From assembly GCF_963678635.1 (NCBI RefSeq), contig NC_087070.1:55158617-55222616 (forward strand): a stretch of 64,000 nucleotides of DNA, written 5' to 3'. The position numbers and the translations under genes are program-made. The notes beneath the pieces are model-generated. The model had not been told where the DNA came from, did no database searches, and saw nothing but the letters and a program-made list of their open reading frames with translations. Position 1 is the first letter of the stretch. Each line of letters opens with the position of its first letter. This DNA comes from Symsagittifera roscoffensis. Lineage: Eukaryota; Xenacoelomorpha; Acoela; Convolutidae. Below, piece by piece: positions 33,690-45,808 of this stretch.

Positions 33690-35140
33690 ATGATTGTTAA
33701 AATGACCACTATGAAATAGATTTACTAGAAACAATTCATTCAAATGAAAACCATACTCATCAAGGATCGAAAATAGTTCACAACAAAAAACATCTAAACA
33801 AAAGATACATAGGAAAAAACTGTTTATTTACTAGAAAACAAAAACTGAACAGATAGCATAAACTGATCAAGACCTTCTGACTCAAGTTCAAAAATTACGA
33901 TTATTACAATTTTAACATGCAAGAACCCCGAAAACAAAGTATCTCTAAAAAAACTAAATTCAAAATATCTTTCTTCCAATCACTGAGAAAATGACACTAG
34001 AACTCATGCGAAAGAGCCAAATTTTTTTGACTCCGCCATTAGACAATTTAAACTTTGGCACAAATATAAAACAAAATTAATGAAAGCTGATATCACAATC
34101 TTAGGAAATAAAACACTTGATAGTTATTTCCGAAAGTTCAACAATGCAACAGACATTGAAATTACTGATCTCTTGATATAGCATACTCCGAAAAGATAAG
34201 TACCTTGTCTACCATTAAGCATGATTTTAACCGCATTTCACATTTCACATTCCTAACTTGAAAACGGTCATGCAGGTAACGTCAAATTGCACCGGTTTGT
34301 TTGAAAGTCTTGTGTAATCATTGCATGGCATGTCATTAACCAAGCCATTTCCACACCAAAAATATCTAGCATAAAACTAAGACTTTACAGGACGAAGTCT
34401 ATATTTTGACCACAGAAAACCATTTGAAACGATAGGCACTATATCACCTTGTATAGATGGAATTTATTATATAATGGTAATAGCTGATGCATTTACTCAC
34501 TAAATAGCTCTCAACCCTGTACCTCCTTGCACTGCTTATTATGCCTACACAGCGCTTTACGCATACTGGATAGCAAAATTTGGATTTCCAGCAATCTTTG
34601 ACACAGACAATGATACTGATTTCATAAACAACGAAATCATAAAATTTTGTCACTTTTTTAAGATCAAACATAAACCCTGAACATCTCATGACCAATGAAC
34701 TAAACGTTCAGTAGAAGGCATGAATCGTTCGTTACAAGAACACATCCAATGTAATATAAATGAAAAAGAAACAAATACACCGAATGGTCAACCGACGTAA
34801 AGCTTTTCCCATTAAAACAAAATTCTCATAAAACAACAACTCTTGAAACATCACCATATGAAATGGTTTTCAAGCAAATACGACGTAAGCCAATAGTTTT
34901 TACAGCAAACATCTCCAAAAATGCACAATGTATTTTTTTTCAACCAGCAAAAAATTGCTTACCACTTTATACACGAGATGAAGATCATTTTATCGCCCGC
35001 AAATCTTAACAATAGCCCCTGGAACACATACAGAATGTATTTTAAATCGAGGTGAAAAACGTACCAAAAATTATGGAAGTCATTAAAATTTAATGCAAAG
35101 ACAAAATGATCAATTCCACATAAATTCACCTTTTACATCA
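33690..35140 (+). pseudogene. pol: Integrase, B2
   Basis: Readable pieces: YYIMVIADAFTH (34468), YWIAKFGFPAIFDTDNDTDF (34568; second catalytic Asp present), NNEIIKFCHFFKIKHKP (34628) and SVEGMNRSLQEHIQCNIN (34708; catalytic Glu present as V-E-G). The zinc domain is not clean. TAA/TGA codons replace several residues, e.g. after FTH and in the stretch matching W-N-T-G of B3. Confidence 0.85.
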
Positions 35141-36440
35141 GCATCTAATCTAAAAATAGAAACATCTGTCCTAATCCCAAACTTTGTAACCCAAAAGAAA
35201 TAGCTAAAAAATTACAACCTATCTTAAATCAATCATTTCAAACAATTGATAACCCAGAGATGTTTTATAAAAACTTATCGACCCCAATAAAAAAGAAATA
35301 ATTCAAACGAGAAACAATGTTCTACCATGCTACCATAAAAAAAACACTTTTTGCGATTTAACTCAATTATACTCCTTTACAGGACTATATATTGTTGAAA
35401 AACCCACACAAATTAACAAGCAAAAAAAAGTACAACTTCGACCATTCATTGTTTTCACCCGAAACAAATTAAAAAAGAAATCCTTGAAAATATTCAAAAG
35501 AAAATACAAAAAAAACTCCCATAAACAATTATGTCAAAAACAAGGAACTAACTGTAAGCTAGAAGAAAAGTCTAAATACCAGAAACAAAAAAAAGTCACA
35601 ACAACGACAATCATTGCGTCATCGGAATCAACCACGGAAAACTACAAGAGTTTAATCTAAGATATTAAAGATAGTAGTTTTTAGGAAACCCCTCTGAACA
35701 ACTGAGATGTGTTCTTCATACTTGGATAATTTTTCCCACAGAATCTTTAATTCTCAATCCTGAACTAACTAGTTCAGATTCAGCCGAACAAAACCGTTGC
35801 AAACTTCACCCCATTTTCACGCCGCTACCATTCGCCGATAATCTTTTAAACCCAAATAGATCGAAAACTAAAACTAGAAGACCTCCAGGTCAAAAATAAG
35901 CAATACTCCTAAATATAATATAAAGAAAAACATAAATATTACATTTTCACATATATCACATATAAATTTTACAACCCTCTCCTATCTCTCATTACAAAAA
36001 TCATCAATTATTTTGTCTTAGTTTATACCCCACATTCCTCAAAGGAGAAGTATCAATTAGGTTTAAAGTCAGATTTTGACATGATCATTTAGTTTTAAGA
36101 CGAAATATCTCTCAAAAAACCCCCTTCAATCCAATAAGTAAAAACAAAGCTACTAAATTCATTCCTTAACCTCCAGACTTTACTTCATCAAAAACTCTCC
36201 ATATCTAACTCATTTGTCAAATATCAAAAAATAATCCAACCACCTTTGGCTTTCAAAATAAAAAAAGACTTCGACGAAGAAAATCACTTTTCAAATGCTT
36301 CTCTCGAACTCAGTTCACTACTTTAAAAATTCATTTCAACTCTACTCTCAATTTTTGCGACACTTTTACAAGTTTATAATTTTTTTGCCATCGGCACTCT
36401 AGAAACAGCACGTAAACTTGTTCCCAATAGCATAAAACTT
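35141..36440 (+). other. Pol tail and post-Pol noncoding region, B2
   Basis: It corresponds to B3 54600-56090: a basic Lys-rich Pol tail to about 35660, then a noncoding stretch with AAGACCTCCAGGTCAAAAAT (35877) matching AAAGACCTCCAGTTCAAAAA (55373). No independent gene is seen. Confidence 0.5.
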
Positions 36441-36840
36441 TCAAAAAACAATAAATAATGGAATATCACCATTTGAAATGGATTTTAATCAAAAATCACG
36501 TAAAACCAATTGTGTTTTAACAACAAACTCCTCAAAAAGTGCACAAGGTTATTTTCAACCTTCAAAAGATTCATTTTGATACAATTTACCACTTCATACA
36601 AATGTTGAAGATCATTTTTACCACCCGCAAATCTTAACATTAACCACTGGAACACATTCAGAAAGTTTTTTAAATCGAGATAAAAAACATTTCGAAAATT
36701 AAGAAAAAATTAGCTAAAAAATTTTTGCAACGACAAAATATTCAATTCCAAAAGGGTTCACCTTTCACACCAGCATCTAATCTAAAAATAGGAACATATA
36801 TCATAATCCCAAAATATTTTAATCCAAAAGGATTATATTT
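36441..36840 (+). pseudogene. pol: Second copy of integrase C-terminus, B2
   Basis: ATATCACCATTTGAAATGG at 36462 matches ATCACCATATGAAATGG at 34851, and the homology continues for about 300 bases (CACAAGGTTATTTTCAACC; ACCACTGGAACACATTCAG at 36642 matching 35020). So the integrase tail occurs twice, about 1.6 kb apart, before the env-side ORFs. B3 has a comparable duplication at 58773. Confidence 0.75.
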
Positions 36841-37079
36841 TTTGCAACACTTTTCCCAATTTTTTTCTCATCATCGACACTCTTGAATTAGCACTCCTTT
36901 TTCTTATAATTTTTCGTAGTAGGTTGAAGTTTTCTACTCTCTCATGAAAACTTATCACAACTTGTCAAAAACCATTGACCAGCTACTCGGGTACAAATTT
37001 TTACTAAATCTTTATTTTCCTCGACATTTTATTAATAAGAAAGACATCTTTCTTCTCATTGTAATTTTTTTCTCACCTT

Positions 37080-38400
37080 TCTAGTTACTCTAAATGAAAC
37101 AATTTGCAAATTCTTAAAGAAAGGATTAATTAAGTTCGCATTAGCATCCATTCTCCTAATACTACAGAACCCACCAGAGCACATAAAGTTTTTAAACGAA
37201 AACACTCTAACCCCTCACCCCAATTCCTGATTAGATGAATACTATAAACAACGTCGTTTTAATTGAGAAAAAGAATATAAATCAAAAATATACAAAATTG
37301 CTAATCAACAAACCACCAAACACTCCCCACCAACGACTACATCATAAGAATCCCCAACAAGACCAACATCTAGTCAAACAAAGCAACCCCAATCATCTAC
37401 ACGAATTTCATATCCAGAAAATTCTTATACATTTCAAAAAAGACACGCATTATTATCCGAACCTTTAAAACCAACTAATCGCAACTCAATTGAACCACAA
37501 AACGAAATAACCTACATCATATATCCCTCACTTCAACAAGATCTTATCAGAACTAGACATCCAAGCCAAAACAAAAATCTAACTTCTACAACAGGCAGAC
37601 AACTTGTTGACCCTCGAAGGAATTGAAACCTTGCAGCTCCTAAAGTTCATTCAACAATAAGTTCATCAACAACTTTGACCCCTTCTAGTTATACAATCAA
37701 AAGTACCCCCATTACTACAAACAATTTCTCAATAAAATACCCCAAATATTTCATCGGACGATTTAGGATCAACGCCACAATCCGTACAAATTTCAGAAAA
37801 TGCTTTCAATCCTCAAACTTCAACACATCGTCTTCCCCATTGGATGACAAGGACATTCTCCCAAGGCGAACCAAATTCAGAAAACGAACCCATAAACGTT
37901 TCATCAGACACCTCCTTATCTTTGCCAGAAACCCTTCCGCTCCCATCAACACTTTCCAAAACAGGCCGAACACCAACCACTACGTTCCATCCTTAGTTCT
38001 TTACAATTTTAGACGATCGATATCGAGAACTTCTAAGCACTAATATACATTTACGATTAGATTGAAATACAATTGTAGCGCTGCCTCCCCTATTTGACCA
38101 ACATCTTGATAGTACTAGACTACATAATTGGCCTGAAACCGATTACAATACAGACACGACATCCACAAAGATATGCAAGATATAATATACAATTCCGTAC
38201 ACAAGATAACTTTACTTTTAAATTGGAAATAACAGTAAAACTGAAATTGGGTTCATCAACCACTGCCATTACTTCCATCGAATATAACAGCTCAAGTTTT
38301 ACGCCCTCCGTTTGTCACTACAGAACTTATCTTCAAATAAGATAGATATACAAAAAAGACAATAGGCTATATAAAATTCTTCAACCCAAATTTAGGATTA
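37080..38400 (+). pseudogene. Membrane segment and Ser/Thr/Pro-rich ORF upstream of env, B2
   Basis: At 37124 the plus strand reads KGLIKFALASILLILQ, matching the hydrophobic micro-ORF of B3 (56093 and 60388). It is followed by frames such as QSSTRISYPENSYTFQKRHA (about 37390) and the 122-residue frame 37675-38043, matching B3 60570-61200. A conserved later piece reads RLQYRHDIHKDMQD (38141-38182). Function unknown; it lies between integrase and env and may be an env leader or a separate membrane protein. Confidence 0.55.
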
Positions 38401-38479
38401 TCATAATACCCATGTAATTTCCAATAGTTTTCTTCCTGAAAAATTTTTCTCCCCTTGTAATTTTAGAACCCACATCTTA

Positions 38480-40345
38480 TCAAAATCCTTCCCCTTGATT
38501 AGAGCCATAAGACCTCATGTTTACACATTTTTATATTGCTAAGAAAACCAACGAAAATACTACAAAAATAAGTTAATCAAGAAACACAATGTGAATCCGA
38601 ATGCGAAGATATAGAATCAACAAACCAATAGCGAAACTTTACTCAAAAGCACAAGCTACAAGACTAACAGGATATAAGCTTACAGCAAAAATCTCAGAGT
38701 AAAAAGGTTTTGTTCGCATGTATCAAATGGAATTATAAACAGATTCAATCACGAATCCTTTTACGAAAAAAATATAGAAAGATTTTTGCATCCTAACCGT
38801 GAAGATTGCAAAAACGAATTAAAACAATTAAAGAAAACTACAAATAAAGGCACAAATTGTAGATTGGTAATTTTTCAAGTCTTACCAGCGCATCAAGCAG
38901 AATTTGAACGATACCATGGTTATATTAGGTTAGACGATCAATATCCACAAAACAGAGCACACGGACATTAAGCTCATAATTTACATGACAAAATTGGATA
39001 GCACGCATTGGAAGGAATAATCCCTCTAATTGTAAAGCCGAAACAAAAAAGAAAAGTTAATTAGGAAAAATGTTTGTTGTTTCGAAATTTCAATTAGAAA
39101 AAGTACACTCAACACGTGACTTAAGAGACGATACTATACTGTATCAAGGAATACTCTCACCTTGTAAAATTGATCAAGGATATTGCGATCCTACCACTCG
39201 GACACAGGCAACCATCGTTTGGTTCCCTGAAGACACATGTTCCCCATTCCAAGTTGCTAAAATCAACGCAAGAAAGATTACACTTCACCAGTTTTTTTTA
39301 TATCAATTCTTTTTGAAAAAGTAGACGTTGATACACATTTCCAATTTTACCCCGAAACAGAAGTAGCTTGTAAGCATCCCAAACCACTTTTCAAGACACA
39401 AAATTCAGAAATTTTTGTCGAATAGGAAAAAAAGTTTCGACATGAAAACAGGAAAAAAGATAACACAGCACAACCAAATAAAAACAGCAAAGATGAACAA
39501 TCTTATATCTCAGTAACATTTTTAAAAAATATAGGAAATCCTGGCAAAAACTTCGCCGAGAATTAAAAAAAAACTCGATTACAAGATCTCTCACATATGA
39601 TTATTACACATTTTGATGCAATGCACTACGATAGACATCTTGATTTGAAACGAGATTATACAATAAGTCGAATTTTCCAAGAGATGCCACTCTCTGAAAT
39701 AGAGTTACTTCGTCATCTATGTTAAGCCGAACGTACACAAATACTTCAATCAGCCGCTTCAGGCAATAAATCTAATTTCATCAGTTATCAAGAAAAATTC
39801 TTTAGTTTTACACATGTGCTAAAAACTTTTCGCCACAATATGTTTTTGATCATGAAAGATGTCACAAATGAATCCCCATATCCTGTAAAATTAAAGTATA
39901 GTTTTCAGATACAATGTCACAAAGCACCTTTTGCAATACAGCTGTCCCATGTGAATCTAAAAAAAGCCACAATGTAGCGCAGCTAAACCCAAACGAAGAT
40001 AAATAGTATATTCTTACCCATTCCCTACACTAATGCCACCATTAAAGAAGCTTTCACCGAAAGCATACGCGCAATAGCTCGCAATCCGAACATAGACTTA
40101 CAATCAATAGACATTTATTCTAGACAGACATACAACATCTAAAGAACAAAACATTTCCAAGAACTTCTCACTAAAATGGATACAATACAAAGACAAACAT
40201 TTGACCGAAACTTACGCAAACTCGCTAAAACAGCAGGCTTCTCAGACATTTACACACAAGACCAGAGCGCATATTTTGAAGATATTAAAGTTAATATATA
40301 TCTTTACGGTGAAAACTACTGACCACAAATATTTCGCCAATGAAA
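38480..40345 (+). pseudogene. env: Envelope-like segment, B2, truncated
   Basis: Frames match the B3 envelope-like gene: NRFNHESFYEKNIERFLHPN (about 38738), then FQVLPAHQAEFERYHGYIRL (38875), PCKIDQGYCDP (39170) and ATIVWFPEDTC (39216), then lower-quality matches to about 40340. The N-terminus is unrecognisable and the C-terminal membrane anchor is missing. Cys spacing C-(n)-C in PCKIDQGYCDP is shared with B3. Glycoprotein identity is inferred from B3. Confidence 0.65.
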
Positions 40346-40396
40346 ATCTTCTAGTTCAGAAGATCTAAAATCGATCACAACTAATAGGTTTGAATT

Positions 40397-40978
40397 CAGA
40401 ACTTTAATCACGAATTCTCACTAAAAATTTAAGAACTAAAGATCATTAGAGCGCTGGAGTTTCTCTGACCACTGATTGAAACCAAAAACATCACCAGCAT
40501 GAGATCGTGTTGAGAACATAACTAACACACACGTACACATAAATTATTTTTCAAACAGCTACACTACACTACTAACACAACAACACGTAACCCACATCAT
40601 CGATGTATGTTCATCAAATTAAAATATACTTCGCCATATTTTTTAAACTTCACTTACTGCATAGAGTCAACTAATCTCAACGACATCATCCGTAATTATG
40701 TTCCTATTTGATAATTTTATATATTGTGCCCACTAACCAACTCTTTCTCCATTGATTAGGCCAGCCCACTAATTGTCACCCAAGAATAAATATATCCCAT
40801 TGAAGTCACCGTTGTCACCAACAAAAATTATACTCAGAACACTAAATTCAATGACAAATTATATGTATTAATCCAGAACTTAAATCACGAATTCTCACTA
40901 GAAACTGAAGAACTAGAAATCATCAGAGCGCTGGAGTTTCTCTGACGACTGGTTCAAACCAAAAACATCAACAGCATG
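40397..40978 (+). repeat. Pair of ~105-bp direct repeats, 477 bp apart
   Basis: 40397-40502 and 40873-40978 share AATCACGAATTCTCACTA and GAGCGCTGGAGTTTCTCTGA, with about ten differences. The 370 bases between show no gene. They could be the ends of a small non-autonomous LTR-type element (TRIM-like) or two units of a tandem repeat. Confidence 0.7.
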
Positions 40979-41825
40979 CTTGCAAAACTTATCACCTCAT
41001 TCGACACAATCTGAACTAACTTTCGCAACTGAATGTGTACTGATGACGACCCTTCGTAAGTATGCATAAAACTATTTCGACCAATAAATAAAACAAAACA
41101 CTCTCTATTCTTCATGAACTTTCTCACTTTTTTTAGATTTCACCAATCATTCATCTAAAGGAAAAAAATTTAAACTTCTTTTTTCTAAGCTTTTTAGTTT
41201 TCATTTTAACGAATAAGATAAACCAATAAAGCTGTAATTTCCAATACAACATCAGTTATTTCAAAACTCTGCAGTGATTTTAAACATTTTAAGCAGTAAG
41301 CTCAAAAATTGCAAATAAACTACAAAAAAACTAAACTTTTATGGAATTTTTTTCTGCTATTTTCTTCACTCTCTTTTTTTCCCATAATTTTAAAATTCTT
41401 TCCACCAATTCGCAGAACTGACCCACGAGATATAAAAAAAAACTAATATTGAATGGTTGGTTTAACTGATAAGAACTCGTTTTTACTTGTTATTACGTCC
41501 TGTAATCCAGTTGGAAAGGATAATAAGAGTAAGCTAAAAGTAACCAACACAGCTTACTAATGCCACAAAATCGATTGCATGATTAAGAAAGTCACACGGT
41601 ACCCAAACCGAGTTAAACGCAAATTAAAACTGGATAATTTATTCTTTTGAAACCCACTTTCATTTTTTATTGAAATCAAATGAAACATAATATTGTCAAG
41701 CGAAAAACCCAAAACACAATAATCTACTTTTGAGAAAAGGACACAACCGAAGCGAAAAAGAGAAAAAAATCTGATAAAAGAGAACAAAAAGTTGAACACA
41801 AACGAGACTCTTAGACATTAAAATT
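40979..41825. other. AT-rich stretch without recognised features
   Basis: No gene, LTR block or clear repeat was recognised. A minus-strand frame at 41799-41557 is Phe-rich and lacks motifs. Confidence 0.4.
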
Positions 41826-41963
41826 GTACTCACTCACTGGCCTTACCAGCCAGTAGGACGTCCTGCGGATGGTCTATAGCTGGCCTAACCCGCCGCGCTA
41901 CAACCACGTTTTGTGACTCACACTCTATTTTTGAAGAGAGTTGCTAAGGGGTGAGTGACTCTG
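41826..41963. repeat. GC-rich 138-bp element with imperfect inverted ends
   Basis: A sharply GC-rich block in AT-rich surroundings. The left end TCACTCACTGGCCTTACC and the reverse complement of the right end, TCACTCACCCCTTAGC, agree apart from a small gap. On the minus strand TAGCGCGGCGGGTTAGG (41900-41884) resembles an RNA polymerase III A box (TRGCNNAGYNGG) with one mismatch, but no good B box follows. A MITE or a tRNA-related SINE fragment is possible; a tRNA gene is not supported. Confidence 0.45.
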
Positions 41964-42639
41964 TAAAATAACCGAACTAAATAAAAACGTTTTCGCAAAA
42001 ACTACCTATATAACATCATAGCTCATCAACAGTTCTCTATAACAAAAACTATATTTGAAAAAGTGATGTAAAAGATTTCTTATAGCAAAAGGAGCGAGCA
42101 GCAAATGGAGATGAACACTCGACGACATTCCGATTTTGAAATGGCAAATCTATTGGTTTGCTGCGGTTGTCACAACCCTCGTAGAAAATAAAGTATGGAG
42201 TCAAAATGGCAACAATGGCAACCATTGGAAAGTACCAATGGTCAAATCAGTGTTGATCTCACTTACCGATCCTAGTCACTTGGCACTTCACTTAGAAAGG
42301 TCAAACTTCATCTTGCAATCTTGCTCTAAGCCTAACAAAGTTGGCACATCATTACATCGATGAAGAAGCTTGAAACGATTACTCAAGACAATCCGCAATC
42401 AAACAAGGCTCACTTCTGAAACAAGAACAACTGCCCTTCTTCTCTCTACGAAAACATCTACATCTCGCCTTCCTTCACAATATCACTGCTCTAAACGAAC
42501 TCACTGCTAAAAGAAAACTTCTCCAGAGAATAAGAAATCTCTCCATCCGTCCTTCACTACAAAAACAATTCAAAAAAGGAAAAGCTCTCTAAATCTTGGA
42601 TGTGTGGAACCAATTCTAAACTACTACTTATAACCAATT
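41964..42639 (+). other. Unrecognised small ORFs
   Basis: An ATG frame 42136-42363 (75 codons, MKWQIYWFAAVVTTLVENKV with a hydrophobic start) is followed at 42374-42593 by an ATG-less 72-codon frame in another phase (AIKQGSLLKQEQLPFFSLRK, ending LQRIRNLSIRPSLQKQFKKG). Base usage here is more balanced than in family B. It could be one broken unrelated gene. No family is recognised. Confidence 0.3.
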
Positions 42640-43088
42640 TTATTATTGGTAAAACTATGCCATTAAAATATCTTTAACTAAACAATCATATTCCAAAAAT
42701 AAAACTGACAATAGTTTGTAGTGCTGAAACTACTTGTAATTTCAGAGTAGTTTCAGCAAAAGAACATATTGAATAAATTTTAAAAAACAATTGTTCTACT
42801 TCGGAATTGTTCCGTAAACCAAACCCGCAAATACCAGTATACACTAAATCTGTTGAGACTAGGAGATATAAGAGTAAGGGTATTACTGGTATTAGACTAA
42901 GAAGTTGCACGAATCAGTCCGGCCGAAAATAAAAGAGCGTGACGAATAGACGGTGAACCTTATCTGAAGTTACTATACGAGAAAGCTACTTCTGGCTTAA
43001 ATTCAAGATTATATCCGAGAAGCACCAATTATAGGTTTTAAATTTAGAGAACTCGAGTTATTTGAAAGTCGAAACATACCTGAAATCA

Positions 43089-43260
43089 GTCGAGGAAGGT
43101 CAAAAAATATCTTGCTTGGGTTGAGCACGGTCGATAACATTTACTTTGGTCGAGCACGGTCAAAAAAAAAAGATTTTTGGTCAAGCACGGTCAAAACATT
43201 TGAAATTTTTCCCGAGATTTTCGAAACAATGACTTTCGGTCGATGATTTTGGTCGATGAT
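43089..43260 (+). repeat. GGTCGAGCACGGTCAAAA short repeats (again at 45919-46090)
   Basis: The motif GGTCGAGCACGGTC or close variants occurs three times between 43130 and 43195 (TTGAGCACGGTC, GTCGAGCACGGTC, GTCAAGCACGGTC), flanked by AAGGTCAAAAA and two TCGGTCGATG/TTGGTCGATG copies. The same series is in unit 2. Spacing is 30-45 bases. No known regulatory site is claimed. Confidence 0.7.
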
Positions 43261-43278
43261 TTTTTAGCTAGTTTAAAA

Positions 43279-43466
43279 CAAGATTTGAGCGAATTGAGCA
43301 ATTTGGGCGGTTTTTTAGACGATTGCGCCTCGAACTTTGCGGAATTAAATTGATCAAAAACCGCTCAATTATTGGTGGATAACTGATCAAAAACTGTTCA
43401 AAGCCCATATTGTAATTTTAAAACCATTTTGGGCGCAATCGTACAAAAAACCAATCCAAATCTTGC
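43279..43466. repeat. ~190-bp inverted-repeat element (again at 46109-46296)
   Basis: The left arm GGTTTTTTAGACGATTGCGCC (43309-43329, written here as two parts GGTTTTTTAG + ACGATTGCGCC) pairs with the right arm GGGCGCAATCGTACAAAAAACC (starting 43431) as GGCGCAATCG and AAAAAACC. CAAGATTTG outside both arms also pairs, after an 18-base offset on the left. Unit 2 keeps the same arms. It is MITE-like in layout but has no visible target duplication. Confidence 0.6.
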
Positions 43467-43875
43467 TTCAGAGTAAGCAAACTGGAACCAGATCTAAGCT
43501 TGTATTTATCATTGGTAATTAATATGATATTTCATTTCTTCAAAAAATCAACTACTAATCAATCATACTCCATTTTGTAGTCTTCAACTATTTGTAGTTT
43601 CAACACCAGAAAAATTTGAATTAAACTTAGAAAACAGTTGTTCTCATTCTGGAACTAACTCGCGCAAACCAATGTACACTAGATCTGTCGATACTAGGAG
43701 ATATAAGAGTAAGATTAAGATCGGTATTAGACTGAGAAACTGCACGAATATATCCGGCCGAAAATAAGATAGCATGACGAGCAGACGGTTTACACTATCT
43801 GAAATTTTTTCTATGAATATAGTACAACATACATAACTCATCTGGTGAGACCAAAATTCTCGAACAGATCTTAAC

Positions 43876-44230
43876 ATGTTATGTGACAAAAAATTAGAAA
43901 AAATGTCTCTACGCCTCATTAGAACAGAGCCAAAAATCCGAACAATACAAGAACTACTCTTTTTTGGAAGAAGACGTCGAATAAGAGACGACATACCATT
44001 AGGAAGAAATCTACCACTTGATTTCAGGATATTACGACAAAAACAAGATCAAATTTTTTTATTTTTAGGATACTGCCAGCAGTGAACTTAAATTTCCATT
44101 TACTGACATAATATTCGAAGAACTATCTTCAATAACCTTTTATGCCACTAAAACTACTAATTGTACAATAACAACTGATAAAAACAACACATGTCGTTTT
44201 TTTTAAATAAGCTGTAAATTAAACAACATC
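43876..44230 (+). CDS. Unknown basic ORF within the tandem unit
   Basis: ATG at 43876 opens 69 codons (MLCDKKLEKMSLRLIRTEPK, Arg-rich middle). A frame change near 44060 would connect it to SSELKFPFTDIIFEELSSIT, open to about 44200. Unit 2 (46760-47085) has the same two pieces with one more frame break. Reading-frame conservation is suggestive but based on two copies only. No known domain. Confidence 0.35.
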
Positions 44231-44329
44231 TTGAACAAATATTTAGTGAATATAAAAAAAATACAAAAATTAGTTAGTATAAATCATAAACTGTTAGTGA
44301 ATATAAATCATCTCATCATCCCAGCTTTA

Positions 44330-45120
44330 TCACCTAAAACAAAAGAGCAAATTTCAAAAACTAACAATCATCAAAACTAAAACTCTCTGATTTTGAACTA
44401 TCAACGCCTACACTTGCTATCACTACATTAATTTAAACTAAACAACAGATCATCAAGGTTTCCCTTGGATCTTTAAATTAAACTAAATCTAACTTTTTTT
44501 AATTTCTAAATATCTAAATCTCTGATCATCAAGGCCTATCCTTGGATCAAATAGAACAATTTCGTTCTACCCCTCCCAAAATATTTAGTGTCTAACGACC
44601 TCAAACGTCGATTCACTACCCAGTCTTTATCAAAGACACAGAATTAACAGAAAACTTTCAAAAAACTAACCATTTTAATTAGGATAAACAGTGAAGAACT
44701 TCCGTTACTCATCCTTCACATGATCCCCCTCCTCTAAGATGACCCAGGCTAAAACACTTAAACTTAGTTTGTCGTAAAAATGTATCTAACGCACTACTTG
44801 CGTTCTAATTATACCTGAACCTTGTGGATCGATCAACTATTCTCCAACCCTTGATCACATATCACAACCCCTAAGTAAGATTTGGTAGACCAATCTTACC
44901 TTAGAGTTAGTCACAAAAAAGTACAAATCATTCTTCGGAATCAATATACGTTTTTCTCTTCAACCCAAACATACGACCCAAATAAAGAAAACCACAAAAA
45001 ATTGTAAGAACTAACAGTTGAAGGCATTAGAATCACTAATTCAGATTTCCCATCCATCATCCTAAACCATATGTCAAAAGACAATTTAGTAAGCAAACAA
45101 ACAATCATATACACAATTGT
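44330..45120 (+). repeat. Family B LTR, tandem unit 1
   Basis: It contains two CAAGG...CCTTGGATC hairpins (44448-44471 and 44524-44548), the palindrome AGAAC-AATTTC-GTTCT (44553-44568), GACCTCAAACGTCGATTC, AACAGTGAAGAACTTC and TGACCCAGGCTAAAA, all shared with the B2 LTR in the same order. The LTR is followed by gag at about 45200. Confidence 0.7.
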
Positions 45121-45199
45121 TTAATTAGCGGTGACAAATACGACCTCATAATTACACCACACAGACAATCAGTAGGGTAGGACATATGAGAACAAAAAG

Positions 45200-45808
45200 A
45201 CAAACACTAAAAAACGAATATAATTAACAAACAAAATTAAATTATTAGGAAAAGATTTTCGAAACGAAGAAACGCAGTCTCAGAATCAGAAACAACCGCA
45301 ATACAAGAATTTAACAATTTAAAAGACTCAATAAACAAAAATCACCAAATTGACGACCAACAATGTTTCACTGATTCAGAAACTACGTCACCAGCGTCAG
45401 TAAAAGGTAAACGAAAAATAAAAAAATGCTACACAAACAAACCAATTCGTTTGTTTAATTGGTATCAACTAATAAGACACATTGAAAATTACACATTAAC
45501 AGTAATACAACAAAAAAATGATTCGAAATAAAGATAACCGAGAAAATTCAGTACTTCCATTTTTATGCTCGAGGACAGACAGAATTTTGTCAAAAAGTAA
45601 TTGCAAACTTATTCGAAAAAGGAGAAAGCCCGTGCACAAAAGAATTTGCCGATTTAAAAACCAAAAGACAACGTCTTGATCCGTATCTCAAAGGTTTGTG
45701 TAGTATCACCTCACAATATGCAATTTACACAATAGAAACCAAGTGAATTTCATGACAGATATCTTATTCAAACTGATGATGTCGATATTGATTTTTCAAA
45801 ACTTTTAT
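45200..45808 (+). pseudogene. gag: Gag 5' end, tandem unit 1
   Basis: Frames include LFNWYQLIRHIENYTLTVIQ (45453) and RAQKNLPI and KPKDNVLIRISKVCVVSPHN (about 45660). It breaks off at 45808 where unit 2 begins. The same sequence continues in full at 48190 onward. Confidence 0.7.

Larger units (their letters stand above)
28360..40345 (+). mobile_element. Family B element copy B2, strongly decayed
   Basis: Plus-strand order: LTR (28.36-29.1 kb), gag with an intact zinc knuckle (31318-31359), RT with intact Y-L-D-D, RNase H, integrase, a duplicated integrase C-terminus, a membrane/Ser-Thr-rich segment, and an envelope-like segment that stops at about 40345. The coding strand is A-rich and G-poor, giving Asn/Lys/Thr/Gln-rich proteins. 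Stops are more frequent than in B3. No 3' LTR was found after the env-like segment. Confidence 0.85.

Noticed and set aside
41840-41915. tRNA gene on the minus strand
   Set aside because: Only an A-box-like string is present; no cloverleaf, T-loop or B box could be drawn.
43644-43994. Minus-strand 116-codon frame, with twins at 46473-46721 and 42686-42910
   Set aside because: The plus strand of this repeat carries the LTR-type features; the frame is kept only through duplication and is broken differently in each copy.
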